The notes under the pieces: model-generated
What the model saw: the letters and a program-made list of their open reading frames with translations, nothing else
Database searches by the model: none
Told to the model about the DNA's origin: nothing
Origin: Leptobrachium leishanense
Taxonomy: Eukaryota; Chordata; Amphibia; Anura; Megophryidae
Assembly (NCBI GenBank): GCA_009667805.1
Contig: CM019065.1
Location: 150,200,101-150,264,100 of the forward strand
Length of the DNA stretch: 64,000 bases
Direction: 5' to 3'
Made by a program: the position numbers and the translations under genes
Shown: positions 25,226 through 36,551 of the stretch, one piece after another
How positions within the stretch are numbered: the first letter of the stretch is position 1
How the letters are laid out: the number at the start of each line of letters is the position of its first letter

Positions 25226-25315
25226 ATTTATATATGCTCTCATCGGGCATCTCAATCTTTCCTGGTGGAGCCTCTCTGTCCCCTCCACCCGATGCGCCCC
25301 GCTCTTCTTCCTCAG

Positions 25316-25849
25316 TCACACAGAATTGGGAGCAGAGGGAGCTGACCGAGACACAGCAGCTGCCCGCTCCCCCTTCTCCGCCCGCGCAACCGCGGCACTC
25401 AAAGCTTCTCTGGCTGCCCCATAACATGATGGATAGGACGGGGGCAAAACATCACTCTCTTCCGGTTGTTCTACTAACACCTCTCTCTCTCTCTCTTCAT
25501 TATTTTGGGGGTCCTGTTTCTTATTTCTCCCCGCTATCATTATAAAATGACTCTTGTTTTTAATACAATATCTCCATATATCTATATACGGGTACTGTTC
25601 AGGATGTCCGTACTGCTCTGTGACTTGGGAATGTACCTTCTGTACCAACTCCGGGTCCATTGACCCCTGCTCTGGCCATCCTGAGACTAATAACGGCCAC
25701 ACAACTGTACACATTACTTTTAACTTCTCTTTTGTCAATTCTACACCATAATCATACGTTTTATATAAAGCTTCGAAATTCCGCACCATATATTCTAGGG
25801 GCGTCTCACCCTCCTTCACCTTCTTGGGCTTAGATGACCCGTTACCCAT
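25316..25849 (-). pseudogene. gag: ERV Gag, matrix-like N-terminal part
   Basis: The chosen start is the Met before GNGSSKPKK, giving an N-terminal Gly suitable for myristoylation. An upstream in-frame Met at 25879 lacks this. The segment shows an N-terminal helical domain with TPLEYMVRNFEALYK and TVVWPLLVSGWP, typical of gammaretroviral matrix. It also has a late-domain motif PPSY, which recruits the budding machinery. The frame stops at 25316 in low-complexity sequence, and capsid and nucleocapsid do not follow. It lies between the 5' leader and the AT-rich stretch. Confidence 0.8.
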
Positions 25850-26738
25850 TATTACTCTTGAAAACAGTACTCTTTGCAATACAGATATATTATTTCAACA
25901 ACAGTTCCTTAACATAAAACACTTCAACTCTTTTTACTAGCCGAGGGGTACTCAGTCCCTCCTCTGTGGCTCCTTATACCCCGTAATTTGAACTCTAACT
26001 CTTGACTGCTTGTGACTATGTGCACCCCGTTCTATATCTCTACTGCCGTCTGCAATTCCAATTTGCCTTATGGATAATCTACCCACTCAGCACCACTATC
26101 TCTGCAGCTACCGCTGGCTCCACTATGAGCCCTTTTCACTACACGGCGTACACACTAGGCACTGACTCAGGCTCTCAGCCCAGTCACAGAAAATCCCTCC
26201 TCCTTTCCCTTTTACCCACGTGGCGAAGCTTTGTTTACAAAACACTGACTACTGACTTATGCAACTCCACGTAGCTACCTTCTCCCTCTCTTACAGAACT
26301 ACACTTTGATTGGCATTCAATTCCCCCGAATCCAGACACCCGCTAGCCACTCTGGCTCCTTAGCAATGTCAGCGCTATCAGCGGCGGGCTAGATATGCCA
26401 ATAGGATGGTGGCCATCGCATCCTCTTATCCGTCTATCTCAGTCGGACGTTTCCCTTAGATACCGGTATCTCCTTTAGACATACAAAACATAGAAGACAC
26501 GTTACCTATCGCCGGCGCTGCTTGCTGTTTCCTCAGACTCAGTGTCCCAGAGTTCCCTGGTCGGGGGTCCGTTTGGGACGAGACGAGGTCCACTGAACAG
26601 GAAATCCTGCTTGGCGCCTGCAGATGTCAGCTCACCTTCAACGGACGCCCAACCATCGGGATTCTCGTGCACCTGCAGTCAATATCGCCGCACTGTGTTC
26701 AGCAGCCGTTGCCTGTGTCTTGGCAAAAGGCCCGTTAT
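25850..26738 (-). other. ERV 5' leader
   Basis: About 0.9 kb of non-coding sequence between the primer-binding site and gag. Its length is typical of gammaretroviral leaders with packaging signals, but I cannot point to a specific packaging structure. Confidence 0.55.
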
Positions 26739-26757
26739 CCCGGCTATCGAGGCCCCA
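26739..26757 (-). promoter_or_regulatory. Probable ERV primer-binding site
   Basis: Four bases inside the 5' LTR the minus strand reads TGGGGCCTCGATAGCCGGG. It starts TGG as primer sites do and resembles a tRNA-Pro site with an inserted few bases. The tRNA is not certain. Confidence 0.4.
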
Positions 26758-26761
26758 GAAA

Positions 26762-27449
26762 TGTAGGCGGACAAAAACAGATTCACTTTCAGAACGGCGC
26801 CGGACCAGACACAAGCAAGGATTGTCCAAACACGAGTCTCTTCAGGAAAGGCAAATATTTATTGTGTCGTCACACAAGTGCTCACACAGGATTGAATCGC
26901 AAAGAGTGAGCCCTCCCTTTCACCCGTGCAAGGGATCTTATACCCAAAAATACATGATTAGGTACATCCCAGTTAGCCCACCTCCCAATGACACTTTATT
27001 CCACCCCACGTGGGTTAATACCTCCCATCATTAGCCCAAACACAAAAAACATTCCACATATAACTATAAATTGATACATTTCTCGTTAGTTTGACAGTCT
27101 GTGATTTGTTATGCTGTCTTTCTCAGGGCAGTACCTCCCTCCCTATCGGCTATGTTTATTCAGATAGCCTGGGGCCTGGTCTGTTCTCTATGTTTTCTTT
27201 GTTCCTCCGCACATCTCAATAACCTTGCCTCATTCATAAATCTTCCTGTCTCTCCGTGCCAAGAGCCGGCCGGATTCTGCCTGGTTTTATTGCTAGCTTT
27301 CTAATCTGCCACGCATTCTTGGAATTCTATGAAAGCTCTACTTCGCACATCTAGTAAAAATCTATTCTATTTACTGGTGAACCAATATTCTGAACAAGAT
27401 GGCTGCCTGGCTCATAGTAACAACCATCCTTCAGCCTGATTCTCCTTCA
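26762..27449 (-). repeat. ERV 5' LTR
   Basis: 688 bp, the same ends as the copy at 18859-19546. The only difference I found is at 27332. It is followed on the right by the target duplication CCAT. Confidence 0.95.
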
Positions 27450-27454
27450 CCATA

Positions 27455-27740
27455 ATAACCCCTAAAATGCCATAAATCCAGGGAAATACAATAAAATTAA
27501 TAAACAATGTGGCATTTAGCCTACCCATTAACCCCTAATATGCCATTAATCAAGGGAAAACATGAAATGAATACACTGTGAGGCATGTAGCCTGCCCCAT
27601 CAACCCCTAAAAATGCCATTAATAAAGGAAAAAATTAAATGTATACTGTGAGGGATGAAGCCTACCCATTAACCCTTAATATACAACTAAAACCAAGGCA
27701 AAAACTAAGGTAATACACAATGTAATGTATAGTCTGAACA
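27455..27740. repeat. Imperfect tandem repeat, ~75-80-bp unit
   Basis: Three to four copies of ATTAACCCCTAATATGCCATTAAT, AAGG and ACTGTGAGGCATGTAGCCT-like blocks. Confidence 0.7.
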
Positions 27741-27829
27741 TTAACCACTTCACTGCTGAGCCATTTCAACCCTGTGAAAATGTGTACTTTTAAGTGCACG
27801 TTTTTATTTAAGGTTTTATGACTTTTACT

Positions 27830-27990
27830 TTACACTGAATATGGTCATATTGGGTATCATTGGAAAGGCCAGATTCTGCCCTTTCCAATGACACATAGAA
27901 CGTCCATATACAATGCACAGGAACGGAGATACCTCGGTCCGAAAAGTGTGGGAAGCTGGATGCTGATTTTTGGTGGAGGGGCACATGGGG
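27830..27990. repeat. Dispersed repeat with hairpin core
   Basis: 27853-27894 forms an imperfect palindrome (GGTATCATTGGAAAGGCC against CCCTTTCCAATGACAC). The same core recurs at 607-650, 48303-48346 and 51815-51860. Confidence 0.7.
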
Positions 27991-28029
27991 GGTGCAAGGA
28001 ATAACCTTTGGGGGGGCAATTGCCCCCCT

Positions 28030-28530
28030 GTAGAGACGCCTATGTATGTGTGTATCACAGAAGAGCACCACAGCAATAAAACTCACAGTAATGTGCAGAG
28101 TGTATGAGCGTGTCACAAAGCTCCGTAGCTATAAAACTCGCAGTAATGTGCGATGTGTATGTGCGTATCACAGAGCTCCACAGCAATAAAACTCACAGTA
28201 AAGTGCAGTCTGTATGAGAGGATCACAGAGCTCCACAGCAATAAAACTTGCAGTGCGTATGAGCATATCACGGAGCTCCACAGCAATAAAACTCACAGTA
28301 ATGTACGGTGTGTATGACAATATCACAGAGCACCACAGCAGTATAACTCTCGTGGTAAAAACAGTAAGTATGAGCACACACAGGATCCACAGCAATAAAA
28401 CTCGCATAAAGGCAGTGAGTATGAGCATACAAAGAATCCACAGCAATAAAACTCTCAAAGGCAGTGAATATGAGCGTACACAGGAGCCACATCGATAAAA
28501 CTCTCATAAAGGCGGTGAATATGAACACAC
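28030..28530 (+). repeat. Tandem array, ~50-58-bp unit
   Basis: About nine units of GTATGAGCGTATCACAGAG, CTCCACAGCAATAAAACTC and CAGTAATGTGC, diverging toward the right. Copies in either orientation occur at 17340, 48385-48575, 49755-49870 and 50630-50740. Confidence 0.85.
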
Positions 28531-29470
28531 ACAGTAATTTTTATTATTTTTTATATATTTAGCGTCCTCCGTCCGGGAGGGTTTTGGCCTGGGGAGTGTG
28601 AGACAGTCTCCTGGTGCTGCGAGCACTCCCTGGGCCTCCTTGAATCTCCTGGGTGCTGTAGGCGCAGGCTCTGTCTCGGATACACTCGCATCATCAGGTG
28701 TGGCCGAGATTGAGAGCCGAGCAGGCGGGTTACGAGTGACACGTCCGCTGCGAGAAGCTGCCTGGCAGTTCAGACGCGGCCTCGCAATGCGCAGAAGTGG
28801 ATCAGCAGGATCCATTTCCGAGCCGCTGAGAGACTTCATCTGCTGGACCGCCGGCACCTGCAATCCGAATGGGATCGGATTGCAGCACGAGGTCGCGACA
28901 GCGGGTCCTCGGGCAGCACCCCCTAATAAGTCCCTAATTAGTGGTAACTGGAGCGGACCACCCCCCTTAGAACGCTGGCTGGTATTCACTATAACTAAAA
29001 GGAAAATAAAAGGGATAGAAAGTATTGACAGACCACAGGAAGGCTGGGATTCAGGCATGCCTTTTGAGAGGGGGGAGCAGGACACACGACATGGGACCCG
29101 GACGCACGACATGGGACCCACACTTTCGGGTTGCTGCACCACAACTCATACCCTTCCGTGTGATAAAATGTGTCAGTGACCGCCACCTCTCTATCTGGGG
29201 TAACGGTGATGTCTATCCAGGGAGAGGTGTTGACTGGGTGTGTCTATCGAGAGTATATTGGGTGCCTATCTGTCTGGAGGTGGGGAAATCATGGGGGGGG
29301 GGTTATTGTATACATTTGTATGTGAAAAAAGATGGACTATAATAAGGTACAGCACTGGTAGTGTGGCAAGGTGCCCACGGCCCAAATTTTCTCATCAAGC
29401 GTCCATCAATGATGGAGGTGGCCCTGCTGCAATTAACGAAATACTGACACCTACAAGGTGGTGAGTGATA
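28531..29470. other. GC-richer unassigned sequence
   Basis: Overlapping ORFs exist on both strands (for example 28504-29142 minus, 28598-29179 plus) but none shows a recognisable domain. Simple repeats CGACATGGGACCC occur at 29086-29120. Possibly a decayed retroposed sequence; I make no gene call. Confidence 0.35.
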
Positions 29471-29475
29471 CCTGG

Positions 29476-29887
29476 TGAAAGCTAACAATCAAGAATAAAA
29501 CAGGACCGACAGAACTCAGATGTCACAGAACAGGATGGTCAAAGTACAAGCTGGAGCCAGTAATAACCAGGATGCTCAGTACACATGAAACTCAGGAAAC
29601 ACAGGAATTCAGGAAACACAAATAAACACCAGGAGAACGGCAGGAAACAAACGCAATGCTCAGACACCAAGGTCAAGCAGCTGTGTGTGTATTTATAGGA
29701 GAGACGATGGACAATGAAAGTCACCAGGATGGAGCCGCACAGCCAGCCAGAGAACAAGCAAAATAAGACATACAAGGCGAGAGTTACTATTGCAAGCAAG
29801 ATGCGTCCAAAGGCATCATGTCTTTTTCCTCAATGGCCAGAGCTGGTACCACATGCACCCTACAATCACTGTATCCAGACCATGACA
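29476..29887 (-). mobile_element. Solo LTR, 412 bp
   Basis: On the minus strand it starts TGTCATGGTCTGG and ends GTTAGCTTTCA. The flanks are a 5-bp duplication CCTGG (29471-29475 and 29888-29892). A TATAAATACA box on the minus strand sits around 29690. Confidence 0.85.
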
Positions 29888-30420
29888 CCTGGGGACTCAA
29901 CAGCCATGCTTATGTAACGGGTTTTTGCGTAGTCCCACAAATACCCCTGTGGTCCTTTACCTAAGTTACCTTCAAGCGCTCTGCAAGCCGATCCTGAGCC
30001 TCCGCTGCCTGGGAGTTGGGGTACATGACTGCGGCAGTGCCTCCACCCGACTGGACATCCAGGCTTTGGGTGTGAGATCCAGTTGGGAACATATTTAAAC
30101 AAGCAATAAATCAACACAGAGCTGTCTTTTATAGAACTTTGTATTGCACAGCAAAACTCTATGCAAAAATAAATGTAATGGTCTAAATAAACATAATGCA
30201 GTGGAATAAGTAAATAATGCAAGAGTCAGTATGAGTTTACCCACAAACAATACTGCGGCCCACCCTAGTCTTTTCCCTAATGGTACCATAGGTAGGTGGT
30301 GCACATTGTTGGGGCCCAGAATAATTGTAATCCACTTTCTTAGTAATATGCTGGGATGTTCCAGGGATCAGAGAAGTCATAGACTGCTGCTTTAGTAACC
30401 AGTGTCAGAATGCCTTGTTG

Positions 30421-31983
30421 TTATTATTATTATTATTCTTTATTTATAAAGCGCCAGCATATTCCGCAGCGCTGTACAATAGGCACAGTATAGACAGGGT
30501 TACAATACAATACATTGAACAACATTTGACAAACAGTACAGGAGGAGATGAGGGCCCTATTCCCGTAGGAACTCACAATCTGGGAGGGTTGGAAACAGGA
30601 GGAGAGGACTGTAAGGTGAGAGTGATTGATGGTTGCGTCAGTGAGTTGGGTGGTAGGCTTCCCTAAATAGGAACGTTTTAAGGGAGCGTTTGAAGGAAGA
30701 GAAGTTAGGGGAAAGTCTGACAGTACGAGGGAGAGCGTTCCAGAGAGTGGGGGCTGCGCGTGAGAAATCCTGCAGTCTATCATGGGAAGAGGTGATGCGG
30801 GGAGAAGCTAGGCACAGGTCACTGTTTGACCTTAGGGAGCGGGCTGGGGTGTATTTGGTGATTAGTGAGGACAGGTAGTGGGGAGCTGAGTTAGTGAGGG
30901 TTTTGTAGGTAAGGATAAGGATTTTGAACTTAATTCTGCAGTGGATGGGGAGCCAGTGAAGGGACTCGCAGAGGGGAGCGGCAGAGACAGAGCGGCGGGT
31001 GAGGTGAATTAGCCTGGCGGAGGCGTTCAGGATGGATTGTAGGGGGGAGAGGTGGGACAGAGGGAGGCCAGATAAGAGATTATTGCAATAGTCGAGTCGG
31101 GAGATTACCAGGGCGTGTATGAGTTGTTTTGTGTTGACAGTGGTAAGAAATGGCCGAATTCTGGAAATATTACGCAGTTGGTATCGGCAGGAGGAGGAAA
31201 GAGACTTGATGTGGGGGATGAAGGAAAGAGCAGAGTCAAGTGTAACTCCAAGGCAGCGAACTTGGTTTGATGGGGAGATGGTGATACCCTCCACCGTGAT
31301 AGAGAAGTCAGGAGGTGGGGAGGCATTGGAGGGAGGAATAAGTAGGAGTTCAGTCTTTGACATGTTGATCTTTAGGTGGTGGGAGGCCATCCAGGAGGAG
31401 ATGCCAGATAAACAGTCGCTGACTTTTGAAAGGACAGGGGGAGAGAGATCAGGGGGTAGAGAGGTAGATCTGAGTGTCATCAGCGTAGAGGTGGTAATTA
31501 AAGCCAAAGCTGTTGATGATTTTGCCCAGGGAGGAGGTGTAGATGGAAAAGAGCAGAGGACCAAGGACAGAGCCTTGAGGTACACCAACAGATAGAGGCA
31601 ATGAAGAGGAGGAGTTACCAGCAAAGGACACACAGAAGGACCTGTTGGATAAATAGGAGTCAACCCAAGCAAGTGCAGTGTCATCGAGACCCAGAGAGTT
31701 GAGGGTCTGTAGAAGGAGGGGGTGGTCAACAGTGTCAAAAGCAGCCGAGAGGTCAAGCAGGATGAGAATAGAATAGTGGCCGTGTTTTTTAGCAGTTAGG
31801 AGGTCGTTGGTGACTTTGGTGAGGGCAGTTTCAGTTGAGTGTAGGGGACGGAAGCCAGATTGCAGGGGGTCAAGTAGGGAATTGGAGGAGAGGGAGAGGC
31901 GGTTGAAGACTAGTTTTTCTAAGGGGTTAGAGGTAAAGGGAAGCAGGGATACAGGGCGGTAGTTGGATGGAGAGTTGGGTTGG
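30421..31983 (-). mobile_element. 5'-truncated L2-type LINE
   Basis: Inserted in the Gypsy LTR with a short duplication TTGTTG (30415-30420 and 31984-31989). On the minus strand it ends with GCGCTTTATAAATAAAGAAT and an AAT-repeat tail at 30421, typical of L2-like 3' ends. It contains an RT gene lacking its 5' part. Confidence 0.9.
30650..31983 (-). pseudogene. L2-type reverse transcriptase, partial and frameshifted
   Basis: Minus-strand blocks in RT order are [52 protein letters not shown] and the active site YADDTQIY. The thumb and C-terminal region follow (SWMASHHLKIN, RCLGVTLDSALSF, LPLSHLSPLQS, FKILILTYKTL, FLFREAYHPTH). A frame change lies near 31450-31480, right after YADD. The N-terminal endonuclease is missing because of 5' truncation. 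It would reverse transcribe LINE RNA at the target site if complete. The gene ends about 230 bp before the 3' tail. Confidence 0.9.
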
Positions 31984-32374
31984 TTGTTGAAAAAAACCAA
32001 TTGGAGAGGTCTCAGCTTACCACTCCACAGTCTGCAATCAGATTTTGTCCAGGAAGGGGAGAAGCTGCTCCACTGGGATTCCTTCTTTCTGCAGAACAAT
32101 CACTGCCAGGAACAGTTCTGTGCTTTGATCTGGATACAGAGTCTGCTGGGAGCCTTTATGCAGGATGCTTCAGCACTGGACACAATACCACAAATCTCAG
32201 CCACCATCATCTTCCAGCTTCCTCTCTCTTGCTTCCTCTCTTGCAGCCCTGCCTCCACACACAAAACCATAGAGCCACACAGTCTTGAATCTCAGAGCAA
32301 ACAGAAGGTCGCCATCTGCTGGTTACTACATAGAAACTGCAGGGTAGTAGAATTACTGTACTCCAGGGGTTACA

Positions 32375-32390
32375 TGTTCCCCTTTGAAAA
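32375..32390 (-). promoter_or_regulatory. Gypsy polypurine tract
   Basis: The minus strand reads TTTTCAAAGGGGAACA directly before the 3' LTR start TGTAACCCC, the place where plus-strand synthesis is primed. Confidence 0.75.
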
Positions 32391-32624
32391 TAACTTGCCT
32401 TCCACTGGCAAGTCCTGGACAGGAAGCTATCAAAAGCCAAACCGTATAAAACATTTATAAAAGCCTGCAATAACAGTGCTAGCTAATACAATGACATCCT
32501 AGCTGGCCAACTACGCTAAAACAGAATGATTTTCATTTACGATTTCAGCTAGCGCATGGAGAAAGGAGGTCATTTTACATGATGCCTGTGTCACTGGAGC
32601 ATAGCTAGGTTCTCCTATATGATC

Positions 32625-35600
32625 TTAAACCAAGGCTGTAGGAGGCTGCCGTACCCTGGTGCTGTGTCTTGGAAGTCGCTGGGGAAGAGCACTTTCTGAC
32701 CGTGCCTGGGAAGCTTCGGCTCCTGCCCTGTAGTTGGGGAGGTCACCAGTGGCTTGAGGCCCTGGCTCTCCCATAGATCGAGAGTCTCTGACGGTGGTCC
32801 CAGGCACAAAGCACGGGCTTTCTGGGTTCAAAGATGGAGGACTGTTTGACATAAGAGGGGTTTTAACTCTCTGAGGTGCCACAGGGGTAGGAGACAAATT
32901 CTGTGTTCTCTCAGTATGGGGAGACCACCACTGATCATCAGCTGTGGGAGTCTCTGCGGTCTCCTCTGTCCCATTTTCAGGACTCGCTGCTGTGCTTTCC
33001 TCCAATTCACTACTATGCTCTTCCTCATCATCTGTATAGGCTACCGGTAGTAGATGGTTCCTATGCCAAGCCTTTATCCGTCCTTCAGGCCCTTTTATGT
33101 TGTATACTGGCAGTCCTTTTAGCTTAGACACAACTTCGAACAGGGTATCCTTCCATCTGTCTGCTAATTTGTGTTTTCCAAGCAACCCTAGATTCCGCAG
33201 TAGAACCTTATCGCCTGCTTGGATTTCCCGATACTTGACTTTGGTATTGTATCTTCTCTTGTTCCGCTCCTCCATTCTTGTCGTAGCTTGAGTAGCCAAC
33301 TCATAGGCCCTGTGGAGGTTTTGCTTGAGGGTCCTCACATAATGGGAGTGTGAGCTTGAAGTTGTCCCATCAGGGGACACCCCCATCCGGACATCTATTG
33401 GTAGTCTAGCTTCCCTTCCAAACATCAGGAAGTAGGGTGAAAATCCTGTAGACTCATTTCATGTGCAATTATATGCGTGGACCATGGTTTCCACGTGCTT
33501 ACTCCAAGACCGCTTTTCCACTGTTTTCAGAGTCCCAAGCATATCTAGGAGGGTCCTATTAAAACACTCAGGCTGAGCATCACCCTCTGGGTGGTAGGGT
33601 GTTGTTCTGGACTTCTGAACCTGCAACATATCCAGCAGCTCTTTGATCAACTTGCTCTCAAAGTCTCTACCTTGATCACAATGTATTCGATTGGGTAGAC
33701 TGTAGTGCATGAAATATTTCTGCCACAGGACTTTAGCTACGGTCACAGCCTTCTGGTCTTTAGTAGGAAAGGCCTGAGCGTATCTGGTAAAATGATCTGT
33801 AACCACTAGAACATTCCCAATTCCAGTAGTATCATTCTCAATACATAGATAGTCCATGCACACAAGATCCAGGGGCCCTGTGCTTTTAAGGTGGCCCATA
33901 GGGGCAGCTCTCACAGGTAGGGTCTTTCTCTGAATACATCTTCTGCAGGTTTTCACATAATGTTCAACACATTCCCTCATACGAGGCAAATAGAACCGGT
34001 CTTGTATCAGTCCGTAGGTTTTGTCAACTCCAAGATGACCATGTTGATCATGGAGAGCTCTCATGACTATTCCCCGGTATCTATGAGGTAGTACCAGCTG
34101 CTTTCGACCTGGGTGGTCGTGGTATTTCAAAATCCTATAAAAGGATCCCATCTTCCAGATGTAGTTTACTCCACTCTCTCCGGTACACGTCTCTTTGTCC
34201 TATTGGAAGGGAGCTCAGCAATTTAGGATTCTTAACTCTCATCGCCTTGAGGACTGTCCCTATATACCAATCCTATGATTGGGCTTTCTTTTTTTCTTCA
34301 TTGGTTATTTGAGACCAATGTTGAAGGATGACTGGAGCACAAAATATCTCTGGTACTGCTTCTGAGGAGTAACTGATGGAATCTATTCCTCTAAGGTCAG
34401 AGAACTCCCCTGTTTCTCGGCCACTACATAGGTGTGGCAAAAAGCCCCTACCCCTGGCCCAGGAATTTCTTCCCATTCTTCCTTTCTTCATGAGGAAGCA
34501 GTCCAGGTCTGCGGGACAGAGCATCTGCACTGACATTCTTGGGGCCTGGCTTGTATTTAAGGCTGAAATTATAGCTCGACAATGCTGCCAGCCACCTGTG
34601 TCCTGTGGCATCTAGCTTAGCCGTAGTTTGAATATATGTAAGTGGATTATTATCTGTCCTTACTTCAAATGTTGTACCATATAAATAGTCATGCAATTTG
34701 TCTACAATTGCCCACTTAAGAGCCAAGAATTCTAGCTTGTGGACTGGATAGTTTTTCTCTGCACCAGTTAGACTTCTGCTTATGTATGCCACGGGTCTTA
34801 ACCCTTCTGGGTAGCTTTGATGTAATACACCACCTAGGGCCTCCATACTGGCATCGACATGGAGCACATACTGCTTCTCGGGGTCTGCATATGCCAAGAC
34901 TGGGGCTTCTGTAAGTCTTTCTTTCAAGGTTAAAAAGGCTTCTTCACATCCTGAAGTCCATTTGTTTCCGAAGGAGTCTTTAGGACTGGGTACCTTAGCA
35001 CCTTCTATATCAGAGGTAACCTTTAACAAATTATGTAACTCTCGAGCAATCTTCGAGTAGTCCTTCACGAACCTTCGGTAATAACCACAGAACCCTAGGA
35101 ATGAACGTAGCTCACTGATGGTATCTGGCCTAGGCCAATTCACTGCTTCAATTTTGTCCGGGTCCGTTGCTACTCCTTCTGCAGAAACGATATGACCTAT
35201 ATATGTGACAGAGTCCCGTGCAAATCGACATTTGTCTAATGATAATTTCAGACCCTCTGCTTGGAGTCGATCCAGCACTTTCAGTAATCGCTGTTCGTGT
35301 TCTTCCGGGGTCCTTCCAAACACTATGAGATCATCCAGATACACTAGGCACTCCTTGGGATTCATATCCCCCACAGTCTTTTCCATTAGCCTTTGGAATG
35401 TGGCAGGAGCTCCTGTGATTCCTTGAGGCATCCTAGTAAACTCATAGAACCCCAAAGGGCAAATGAAGGCTGTCTTTTCCTGATCCTCCTCATTCAGTGG
35501 AACTTGATAATACCCAGATCTCAAGTCAAGAACACTAAACCACTGGCTTCCAGAAAGGGCATTTAACAGATCTTCTATCCATGGTAGTGTGTACTGATCT

Positions 35601-36551
35601 GGCACTGTTCTCTTATTCAGAGTGCGATAGTCTATGCAGAGCCACCTGTGCCATTCTTTTTCCTAACTATCACTATGGGTGAGGCATATGGGCTTCTGGA
35701 CTCTTTAATAATACCAGATTCTTCCATCCGTTGTAATATATCACGGACATCCTCCACATCTCGCGGGGGTATTCTCCTTGATCTCTCCCTGAAAGGAGTT
35801 GAGTTAGAAAGTCTAATAGCATGTGTGGCACTTCTTGCGCATCCCACATACAATTCTTCCCTGGAGAAGACTTCCTCTCTTGTAATTAGTTTGGATCGGA
35901 GTCTATCTTTCCATTCTTGTGGTAAAGGAGAATCTTCCAGATCAAAATCTATAAATCCTTCAAGGTTACTCCCCAGTTCTGCTTTCATGGACATTACTGA
36001 AGATACCTGCTCTATCAAGTGAATTACGCCAATCTTCTGGTGACGATCAATTCTGACCTCAGTAGGTGTGAAATTCTTTATCATTATGGGGAAATCTTTA
36101 CACCAGTGATTCCGCCAATCTTTCACTTCAGGTATGAGGGTCCATCCATTTTTCGTATCCTCCTCAGTCAAGGACTCAACTAGGTATTGCCTGGTTCCTC
36201 CTGATATTTCATGATGCATAGAAGCTATGGCTCGTAGAGTCTTGGTTTCTCCAGGCTTCAGAAATACAGACTCTTTTCCTGAGTAATAGCATGACCCAGG
36301 TTTAGCTTGTAGGGCTAGTCGACGACACTCCTTTCCTAAAACAGGGCTGACCTCCATTAATCGTGCTAGAGATACATCTCCCACTTCAGAAAGATAGGTC
36401 CTGAACATGTCCTGCACAATTCTTGCATTGGTACCCAGAATAATTGGAGCACATGGTTTTCTTTCCACTGGGCATATAAGAGCTTCTCAATTCCATAGGA
36501 CAGATCATTCCTGTGTTTAATTGTGGGATGGTTACAGTATCCCTTATGCAT
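32625..36551 (-). pseudogene. pol: Gypsy Pol: protease end, RT, RNase H, integrase
   Basis: RT (ORF 34448-35605 plus upstream 35632-36468) has SPYASPIVIVRKKNG, LDLRSGYYQ, FTRMPQGITGAP and the active site YLDD (residues 89-92 of the first ORF). RNase H follows with HVDASMEALGGVL and RTDNNPL. A frame break with stops spans about 34150-34450. Integrase (33459-34151) has the H34-H38-C69-C72 zinc site and catalytic Asp100 (CMDYL), Asp159 (HCDQGRDFES) and Glu195 (DAQPECFNRTL). A single TGA near 33460 separates it from its C-terminal domain (GDKVLLRNLGLLGKHKLADRW) and a Pro/Ser-rich tail. Frame breaks also lie near 35640 and 36480-36550. Motifs are intact, so the element decayed recently. Confidence 0.92.

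Larger units (their letters stand above)
18859..27449 (-). mobile_element. Endogenous retrovirus, gammaretrovirus-like, with captured OGFr domain
   Basis: Two 688-bp direct repeats bound the element, with a 4-bp duplication CCAT at 18855-18858 and 27450-27453. Read on the minus strand the order is 5' LTR, long leader, gag matrix, an AT-rich non-coding stretch, the end of protease, a deleted RT, RNase H fused to an OGFr domain, an integrase remnant, env and 3' LTR. A purine tract (19547-19557) abuts the 3' LTR. The LTRs differ at one place I could find (T at 19429, A at 27332), so the insertion is young. Capsid, nucleocapsid, part of RT and most of integrase are missing, so any mobility depended on helper proteins. 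Confidence 0.95.
29913..32374 (-). repeat. Gypsy 3' LTR, interrupted by an L2 LINE
   Basis: 29913-30420 and 31984-32374 align to the two parts of 38323-39213. The intact LTR joins them directly at CCTTGTTGTAAAACC. Confidence 0.94.

Noticed and set aside
28504..29142. 212-codon minus ORF and opposing 193-codon plus ORF
   Set aside because: No recognisable domain. The two mirror each other over GC-rich sequence, so neither is supported as a gene.
31963..32460. 165-codon plus-strand ORF, and its twin at 38820-39218
   Set aside because: Both lie in the Gypsy LTR on the strand opposite to the element; duplicated only because the LTR is.
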